Positions 8,644 to 15,800 of a DNA stretch of 33,131 nucleotides are shown piece by piece. The stretch comes from Vibrio nigripulchritudo ATCC 27043 (GTDB lineage: Bacteria > Pseudomonadota > Gammaproteobacteria > Enterobacterales > Vibrionaceae). The stretch lies in NCBI RefSeq assembly GCF_000222685.1, contig NZ_AFWJ01000276.1, positions 1 through 33,131 on the forward strand. The letters are read 5' to 3'. The translations under genes were made by a program, and so were the position numbers. The notes under the pieces are model-generated. The model saw nothing but the letters and a program-made list of their open reading frames with translations. It had not been told where the DNA came from and searched no databases. Each line of letters starts with the position of its first letter. The stretch's first letter is position 1.

Positions 8644-8677
8644 TCGCTCCACTTCATAAAAATTCCGGGCCCGTAAT

Positions 8678-10801
8678 TTGTATCTTTTTGAAAGCCTAAA
8701 AGAAGTTGCCCAAGAATATCTGACAGAGCCTCAACTTGAGGCTCTGAGTCGATCTTATGTGGTAGCAAGAGACGCCCATGAAGGGCAAACCCGCTCTACT
8801 GGCGAACCGTACATCATCCATCCTGTTGCAGTTGCACGTATCCTCGCAGAAATGCGCCTTGATAACGAAACCCTGATGGCAGCCCTGCTGCACGACGTTA
8901 TCGAAGATACCGAAGCCACCAAAGAAGATTTGGAAGAACAGTTTGGCACTACGGTAGCCGAGTTGGTCGACGGGGTATCTAAGCTGGATAAGCTTAAATT
9001 CCGCGATCGAAAAGAAGCGCAAGCCGAAAACTTCCGCAAGATGGTGCTCGCCATGGTTCAGGATATCCGCGTTATCCTGATCAAACTGGCTGACCGCACG
9101 CACAACATGCGCACGCTTGGGGCACTTCGCCCCGACAAAAAGCGTCGTATTGCTCGTGAAACTCTGGAAATTTATGCCCCGCTGGCACACCGTTTAGGTA
9201 TCCACAACATCAAAGTGGAGCTGGAAGAGCTGGGGTTCGAAGCCCTCTACCCCAACCGCTACCGCGTTCTGAAAGAAGTGGTGAAAGCCGCTCGTGGTAA
9301 CCGTAAAGAAATCATTCAGCGTATCCACTCTGAAATTTCTGGTCGCCTTGAAGAAATGGGGCTTGAAGCACGTGTCTTTGGTCGCGAGAAGAACCTGTTC
9401 TCCATCTATAACAAGATGCGCACCAAAGAGCAGCGTTTCCACACCATCATGGATATCTACGCATTTCGTGTCGTCGTCGATTCTGCTGACATGTGTTATC
9501 GCGTACTCGGGCAGGTTCACAGCTTGTACAAGCCACGTCCGGGCAAGATGAAAGATTACATTGCGGTCCCTAAAGCCAATGGCTATCAATCTTTGCATAC
9601 CTCGATGGTTGGCCCTCATGGTGTGCCGGTTGAAGTGCAGATCCGTACTGAAGACATGGACCAAATGGCAGACAAAGGTGTCGCGGCACACTGGTCTTAC
9701 AAATCTAACGGTGATAAATCTGGCACAACGGCACAAGTGAAAGCCCAGCGCTGGATGCAAAGCTTGCTAGAGCTTCAGCAAAGTGCAGGTAACTCTTTCG
9801 AATTCATTGAAAACGTAAAATCCGATCTGTTCCCAGACGAGATTTACGTCTTCACGCCGAAAGGTCGTATCGTTGAGCTTCCTGTTGGCGCAACTGCCGT
9901 CGACTTTGCTTATGCGGTGCACACCGACGTGGGTAACATGTGTGTTGGTGCGCGAGTTGATCGCCAACCATACCCACTCAGTAAGTCACTGAAAAACGGT
10001 CAGACTATTGAGATCATTAGTGCGCCGGGTGCTCGTCCGAACGCTGCCTGGTTGAACTATGTAGTGACCTCGCGTGCTCGTACTAAGATCCGTCAGGTTC
10101 TGAAAACCATGCGTCGTGAAGAGTCCATCACCCTTGGTCGTCGATTGCTCAATCACGCATTAGGCGACAACTCGATTTCAGACATCAAGCAAGAAAACAT
10201 CGATCACGTACTGGCAGAGCTAAAAGTGGAATCGCTCGACGATTTGCTGGCCGCTATTGGTTTGGGTGAGTTGATGAGTATTGTGATTGCGCGTCGCCTA
10301 TTAGGTGATGTGGATGAATTGACGGAAACCGAAAGCTCCGATCCGAAGAAAGCCAAGAAGAAACTGCCGATTCGTGGCGCCGAAGGTATTTTGCTGACCT
10401 TTGCCAACTGTTGTCACCCGATCCCAGACGATCACATCATTGCACACGTCTCTCCAGGTCGTGGCTTGGTGGTACACCGTGAAACCTGTCCGAACGTTCG
10501 TGGTTATCAGAAAGAACCGGATAAATACATGGGCGTTGAATGGTCGAACGATTACGATCAGGAGTTCATTACCGAGCTTCAAATCGACATGCAGAACCAT
10601 CAGGGCGCACTGGCGGCACTGACCAGCGTGATTTCCCAAACGGGTTCAAACATCCATGGCATCTCGACTGAAGAGAAAGACGGGCGTTTGTACACCATCA
10701 CCGTACTGCTGACGACCAAAGATCGAGTCCATTTAGCTGGCATCATGAAGCGCATTCGCGTTATGCCACAGGCAACCAAGGTTCGCCGTCGCAAACATTA
10801 A
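8678..10801 (+). CDS. spoT: Bifunctional (p)ppGpp synthetase/hydrolase SpoT
   Basis: The 707-residue protein controls (p)ppGpp during starvation. Visible domains in order: HD hydrolase at about 20-190, with H48 and the H72-D73 pair in L-L-H-D-V-I-E-D-T intact; synthetase domain at about 230-350 with the Y-K-P-R-P-G and G-Y-Q-S-L-H-T motifs; TGS at about 390-450; a zinc-finger-like C-C-H region near 580; and an ACT domain at the C-terminus. The start is TTG, giving M-Y-L-F-E-S-L as in the E. coli protein. There is no strong Shine-Dalgarno, so translation may be coupled to rpoZ, 34 nt upstream. A strong terminator follows. Confidence 0.96.
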   Translation: MYLFESLKEVAQEYLTEPQLEALSRSYVVARDAHEGQTRSTGEPYIIHPVAVARILAEMRLDNETLMAALLHDVIEDTEATKEDLEEQFGTTVAELVDGVSKLDKLKFRDRKEAQAENFRKMVLAMVQDIRVILIKLADRTHNMRTLGALRPDKKRRIARETLEIYAPLAHRLGIHNIKVELEELGFEALYPNRYRVLKEVVKAARGNRKEIIQRIHSEISGRLEEMGLEARVFGREKNLFSIYNKMRTKEQRFHTIMDIYAFRVVVDSADMCYRVLGQVHSLYKPRPGKMKDYIAVPKANGYQSLHTSMVGPHGVPVEVQIRTEDMDQMADKGVAAHWSYKSNGDKSGTTAQVKAQRWMQSLLELQQSAGNSFEFIENVKSDLFPDEIYVFTPKGRIVELPVGATAVDFAYAVHTDVGNMCVGARVDRQPYPLSKSLKNGQTIEIISAPGARPNAAWLNYVVTSRARTKIRQVLKTMRREESITLGRRLLNHALGDNSISDIKQENIDHVLAELKVESLDDLLAAIGLGELMSIVIARRLLGDVDELTETESSDPKKAKKKLPIRGAEGILLTFANCCHPIPDDHIIAHVSPGRGLVVHRETCPNVRGYQKEPDKYMGVEWSNDYDQEFITELQIDMQNHQGALAALTSVISQTGSNIHGISTEEKDGRLYTITVLLTTKDRVHLAGIMKRIRVMPQATKVRRRKH

Positions 10802-10811
10802 TTGCTTTAAA

Positions 10812-10840
10812 GCCTCTTCTCTCATGAGAAGAGGCTTTTT
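10812..10840 (+). terminator. Strong intrinsic terminator between spoT and trmH
   Basis: GCCTCTTCTC (10812-10821), loop TCAT and GAGAAGAGGC (10826-10835) form a perfect 10-bp stem, followed by five T residues. It ends only 11 nt before the trmH ATG, so trmH expression from upstream promoters would need read-through. Confidence 0.85.
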
Positions 10841-10851
10841 CAGAGTTCCTT

Positions 10852-11538
10852 ATGAATTTAGACCGTTACCATCGCATTCAAACCGTGCTTAAAGCGCGCC
10901 AGCCAGATTTAACCCTGTGTCTGGAAGAAGTCCACAAACCCAACAACGTCTCCGCTATTATCCGCAGTGCCGACGCCGCAGGCGTTCATAAAGTACATGC
11001 CGTGTGGCCGGATCCAAAAATGCGTACCCTAAGCCATACCTCCGCAGGAGCAAGAAACTGGGTTGAAGTAGATACCCACGAGTCCATTGACGACGCAGTA
11101 GGCGTATTGAAAGGTCAGGGCATGCAGATTCTGGCAACCAACCTGTCAGACACGGCTGTGGACTTTCGTGAGATTGACTACACCAAACCAACCGCAGTTA
11201 TTCTCGGCGGCGAAAAGCATGGCATCACCAAGCACGCTCTATCCATGGCGGATCAGGACATCATCATTCCTATGGTCGGTATGGTGCAGTCTCTGAACGT
11301 ATCGGTCGCCAGTGCGCTGATCTTGTTTGAAGCACAGCGTCAACGCCAGAATGCGGGGATGTACGATCGCAGTGAGCACGCCCTGCCAGAAGAAACCATT
11401 CATCGAATTCTGTTTGAACGAGGGCATCCGGTATTGGCGAAAGTCGCCAAGCGCAAAGGGCTACCTTACCCTCCTCTTGATGAAGAAGGCCAAATCGTGG
11501 CTGATGAAGCTTGGTGGGCAGAAATGCAAAGAAAGTAG
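10852..11538 (+). CDS. trmH: tRNA (guanosine(18)-2'-O)-methyltransferase
   Basis: A SPOUT-class enzyme that methylates the ribose of G18 in the D-loop of tRNAs, using SAM. The 228 residues match E. coli TrmH (229) throughout. The knot-region motifs are N-N-V-S-A-I-I-R-S-A-D-A near 31-42, the L-G-G-E-K-H-G-I-T loop and I-P-M-V-G-M-V-Q-S-L-N-V-S-V-A-S-A with the SAM-binding knot. The gene follows spoT as in relatives, but a terminator stands between them and its ribosome binding site is weak (CAGAG). Another terminator overlaps its stop codon. Confidence 0.95.
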   Translation: MNLDRYHRIQTVLKARQPDLTLCLEEVHKPNNVSAIIRSADAAGVHKVHAVWPDPKMRTLSHTSAGARNWVEVDTHESIDDAVGVLKGQGMQILATNLSDTAVDFREIDYTKPTAVILGGEKHGITKHALSMADQDIIIPMVGMVQSLNVSVASALILFEAQRQRQNAGMYDRSEHALPEETIHRILFERGHPVLAKVAKRKGLPYPPLDEEGQIVADEAWWAEMQRK

Positions 11539-11559
11539 CCATTGGGCTACTTTCTTTTT
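11531..11559 (+). terminator. Intrinsic terminator overlapping the trmH stop codon
   Basis: GAAAGTAGCC (11531-11540), loop ATTG and GGCTACTTTC (11545-11554) are followed by five T residues. The 5' arm contains the TAG stop. It marks the right end of the conserved gmk-trmH block. Confidence 0.85.
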
Positions 11560-11563
11560 ATAT

Positions 11564-11950
11564 CTACTGAGACACGTGCTCAACAACATCAATTCTAAAG
11601 CCTACCGGGTCTTCCACCATAAAATGTATCTGCCCCCAGACTTCTTCTTTTAAGGGCATCGCCAGCGTGAGTTTGTTTTCCATCGCCCATTCATAAGCCG
11701 TTTGTGCATTGGCAACCTCCAATGAAATCACGTACCCATCCTTCCCCATTTGAGGGTGAAGAAACACCGGTTGTGCCGCATGGGAAGGGACTAAGAACCC
11801 CAATTGAATGCCGCTCTCTGACACAAGATGCAAATAGAATTCAGGGTCATAAAACACGGCTGTAAAACCAAATGTCGCTTCATAAAAGTGTTTGAGCGCT
11901 TCCAGATCATTCGCCACCATCACGGGAAACATCGCTTGTACATCAATCAT
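11564..11950 (-). CDS. VOC (glyoxalase/bleomycin-resistance fold) family protein
   Basis: A 128-residue protein with the beta-alpha-beta-beta-beta pattern of the vicinal oxygen chelate fold: V-A-N-D-L-E-A-L-K-H-F-Y near the start and F-M-V-E-D-P-V-G-F-R-I-D-V-V-E near the end. Members bind metals and small electrophiles, or sequester drugs; the ligand here is unknown. The ATG at 11950 has AAGGAG six bases upstream; a GTG one codon earlier is less well placed. It lies 38 nt behind the AraC-type gene on the same strand, a common pairing, and is downstream of the NRPS operon. A self-protection role is possible but only inferred from position. Confidence 0.8.
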   Translation of the reverse strand: MIDVQAMFPVMVANDLEALKHFYEATFGFTAVFYDPEFYLHLVSESGIQLGFLVPSHAAQPVFLHPQMGKDGYVISLEVANAQTAYEWAMENKLTLAMPLKEEVWGQIHFMVEDPVGFRIDVVEHVSQ

Positions 11951-11988
11951 CACTCTCTCCTTGCTGTAGTAAACAAGTTCAGTGTGAA

Positions 11989-12798
11989 TTAATCGGACTC
12001 TTCTGAATTGTACAAAACGGACATATTGCGAAACTGCAGATAGGTCATTCCCATAAAGCGCTGGCAGTCGCGAATAAAATGGGACTGGTCGTAATAGAAG
12101 TCAGCCCAGGCATTCTCCTCCTGAGTATTTTCAAGCTGCTTGATTGCATGTTGAAACCGCATGACTTGCTGAAATTCTCTTGGAGACACGCCAAGATGAT
12201 GCCGAACTACCCTTCTGAGCTGACGCGACGATATTCCAAGTTCCCGACAGTGCACATCAGAAAGTGCCACACTGCCCGCCGTTGCCTGGGAGAAATTGAG
12301 AAAGTTCGCTAAACGTGAATCGATAACACTAGGCGAAGCGACTCGAGTAAGCCATTGAGTGATGGCGCCGCAACGCGAATAGAAGTCTTGGTTTTCCACC
12401 AGAAAACGCTGAACTGCACCACTGTAGTCCGAAGGGAGCAAATCTAATACAGACAACCCCTGAACTTCACTTGCCCAACTTTCCAGTGGATGAACCGTTA
12501 ATGCTTGATAGCCCAAAAGTTGAAAACGCACACCAAAATAGGAAACGGGACCTTCGAGCTGAAATGGATTTGCTGATAAAAACGGAGGAATGAAAACGCT
12601 CTCCTGCGGGTTATCTACTCGCGTTATCCAGTCCACGCAATTATCCGGAATACTGTGATAAACATACCGACCAAAGGGCACATTCAACTGCCAGAAGCTT
12701 TGCACTATCTGTGAAACTGGCTCTGGCGGCACCAATGTCTGGTATCCATCCTGAATGTGCACATTACCTTGAATGGGGTGGTAGTTCGAGGAAGCCAC
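11989..12798 (-). CDS. AraC family transcriptional regulator
   Basis: A 269-residue protein with an N-terminal effector-type domain (about 1-150; P-D-N-C-V-D-W and F-G-V-R-F motifs, as in AraC proteins with a DUF6597-like N-terminus) and a C-terminal two-helix DNA-binding domain (about 165-265). The first helix-turn-helix includes R-E-L-G-I-S-S-R-Q-L-R-R and the second D-F-Y-Y-D-Q-S-H-F-I-R-D. The start is GTG, with AAGGA six bases upstream; no in-frame ATG fits better. It is 60 nt after the NRPS-MFS gene on the same strand and upstream of the VOC gene. It may control that gene, the NRPS operon, or both. Confidence 0.85.
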   Translation of the reverse strand: MASSNYHPIQGNVHIQDGYQTLVPPEPVSQIVQSFWQLNVPFGRYVYHSIPDNCVDWITRVDNPQESVFIPPFLSANPFQLEGPVSYFGVRFQLLGYQALTVHPLESWASEVQGLSVLDLLPSDYSGAVQRFLVENQDFYSRCGAITQWLTRVASPSVIDSRLANFLNFSQATAGSVALSDVHCRELGISSRQLRRVVRHHLGVSPREFQQVMRFQHAIKQLENTQEENAWADFYYDQSHFIRDCQRFMGMTYLQFRNMSVLYNSEESD

Positions 12799-12858
12799 GG
12801 CATATCCTTATTGCCTCAATTGCTATAAATCTACCTCAAACCCCACCCTTTTCCTAAC

Positions 12859-15800
12859 TTAGGACGCAGTGCTCTCTTTCATTGAAGTGGGCTGAATCCC
12901 CTCTTCTGCTACTGGTATTTCGTCAGGAATCACATCAGGCAAACGCTGCTCCATCAACCTCAGCGGGCGATACAACAAACTTGCGATCCCCCATAAGACA
13001 GCAAATGCCCCGAGCCCCGCCAGTAATACGCCAACACCAAGCCCTTCCCTTTCCCCCAATGCAGAGGAAATCAGCTCAGCCACTGGCGAATCACCATAAA
13101 CAAAAGGCTCTACCACATGCTCAGCCATGTAACCAATTACAAAATACGCTAATGGCATCATCGACCAGGACATCATCTGGTTCGTGGCAATGACTCGCCC
13201 TTGAAGTTCCAGCCCCACTTTCACTTGAATCAAACATTGCCAGTGGGCGTTAACAAGCGCCAGAGACATACCAATTCCGAAGAAACCCAGCATTAAGAAG
13301 AATTGCTGCGCCATCAAGCCTGCGATCATCATCGACACGCCAGTCAGAAGGGTAAACCCAATCATTCCGTGGGCTCTCAATCTGGTTCCGCCCCAGATCC
13401 CCATCAGCAACCCACCAACCAGCTGACCAATACCATCAAACGCCAGAACTCGTCCTAGCAAATCAGCTTCACCGACCGATAAAATCAAGGGTGTGCCAAG
13501 CACCATAATGGCACTGAACGCAAAGTTATAAACGGCGAAGAAAATAACCATGGCAACCATTTCTTTGCGCTGCAGAATGTATTGCCAGCCTTCCATGATT
13601 TCCTGAACCAATGGCAACTCGCGTTTTTTGAACATCCGATTAGGGAACCGAATCAGCAGTAATGTCGTAAACGCCACACAGAACGCTGCGATGTCGAGCA
13701 TCAACACGTTTCTCAGTCCAATTTCCAAGAACAGATACCCACCCGCAAAGACTGCGATAACCTGACTGGTGGATGAAGCCAACTGAGCCAGACCATTGGC
13801 TCTACCCAGATAGCGCTTGGGTACCAGCTGGGCAATGGTGGCGATATAGGCGGGTCGCTGAAACGCTTGCCCTATCGAACTGATGGTAACAACGGTGTAA
13901 ATCTGCCAAATCTGAAGCTCGCTGGTGGTTATCATAAAGAAGATAAAGAGCGTACCGCAGACAGAAATGGTGTCGCTGAGCATCAGAATGATCCGCCTGT
14001 CCCAGCGGTCGACCAGCGCCCCGGCAAAGGGCAACATCAGAATACCGGGCAACAGAGCAAACACAGAAATGTACGCAAACTCGGTCACCGACCCCGTTTG
14101 CAGGTACACCCAGGTACCGAGTGCAAATGCGGTTACTCCCGTGCCCAGCATCGACATAAACTGCCCAAATACGATGATGAAAAACAGCGTCAGGCTGGGA
14201 TTGGTCTCTTGCTCCGCTCGCTTGCCTTGTAGCCAACCACTAAAAGAGAAGCTTTCCTGACTTTTCGAATGCTCTTTCTCCGGTGGTTCACTGTTGGGAT
14301 GGTGCTTATTCGACTGCCATTTGGTTATCTGACAGTCTAAGATTCGGCTCAGCTCATGGGGCTGGTGCTTAATGAAAAAATGCCCCGCGTCTGGCAATAC
14401 TTCCAAATCCACATCTGAAGAAAATGCCTGCCAGTCTTGGTGCCTCTCTTCAAAAAACTCCGTACTCTTGTCCTTATCTCCATAGATAGAGAGAATTGGT
14501 GCCTGAATTCGGTACTGTTCAGGAGATAGGTTCGCTTGAGTGTAGAAATCCTCCGCATCACTGACATCCTGCCGCATGGCCGACATCATAAAATCGAGCT
14601 CATCTTCTTCTAACGATTCAGAAAAGCCCCCTAAAGACAGAATGGATTCAAATCGAAGGCGATTGGAGATCAGACGGTCAAACGGAATCCACTGCCTCAA
14701 AGACTCTAAAGCGGCAAAAGGCAGTCGAGGGAACGGGAAGGTCGCCCCCAAAAACACACCGTGAACCTGTCTTCCCTGAGACTCCAACCTGCGAGCAATG
14801 TCCAGCGTCAGAGCGCCTCCGACACAATGACCGAACAGGTACACGTCCCCTTCAATGCCACTCAGGATCTCTTCTACGCACTGCTCAGCTATCTGAGGCA
14901 ATGGCATAAGCGATTCATCCGCTCTTGCGAAGTCGTGCCCTGGGAAGTTTAAGGCGTATAGAGAAAAGTCATCCGGCAGGCAACTGGCAAGAGGCTGGTA
15001 CGCAATCGGGCTTCCACCACCATAAGGGACACAGATCAGCTGTTTTTTCTTAGTTTTGCTGCGTTTTAAGCAGTGAAGTAACCCAGAATGTTCTTCTTCA
15101 CCCTCACCTTCCAGATACGTCGCCAAGCCAACAATGTTTGGATGCCTAAACAAATCCGTTACGGTTAGTTTTCGAATTTGCTCAAACTCAGCATGTTCTG
15201 AGAGCGCCCGATTCAGCACGCTGATCATCCTGATGGCAGCAATGGAGTTACCACCAATATGGAAGAAATTATCCTGCGTACCGACACGTTCGATACTCAA
15301 AACGTCTTGCCATGTGTTCACAAGCAATTGCTCTAGCGGAGAATCTGGCGGTGTATATACATCCACGGACTGCCAAACAGGTTCGGGAAGCGCTTTGCGA
15401 TCCAATTTGCCATTGGCAGTGAGCGGCACATCCTCAATGGCGGTAAAGGTGGACGGCACCATATATTCTGGCAATTGTTCTGTAGCGACGACTTTCAGAG
15501 GCTCAAAGTCACACTCGCCATTGCCTTCTGGTACCACATATGCCGCCAGTGTTTTTACACCATTGCGCTCAACATCAATGACTACCGCATGCTTAACCGA
15601 TGGTTGCTGACAAAGCAGAGTCTCGATTTCACCCAACTCAACTCGGTACCCTCGGACTTTTACCTGAAAATCTTTGCGCCCTTTGAATTCGATGTACCCA
15701 TTTTGATTCCAGCTTCCTAAATCACCCGTCCGGTAGAGCCGACCTAACGTTGGATGATAAAAGAACTGCGCCTCACTGCGAACCGGATCTTTGTAATACC

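Noticed and set aside
13802-14236. 144-codon minus-strand frame within the MFS part of the last NRPS, and plus-strand frames of about 110-120 codons opposite it
   Set aside because: They are alternative frames of the MFS-coding sequence; the translations are Arg/His-rich and have no membrane segments, unlike the true frame.
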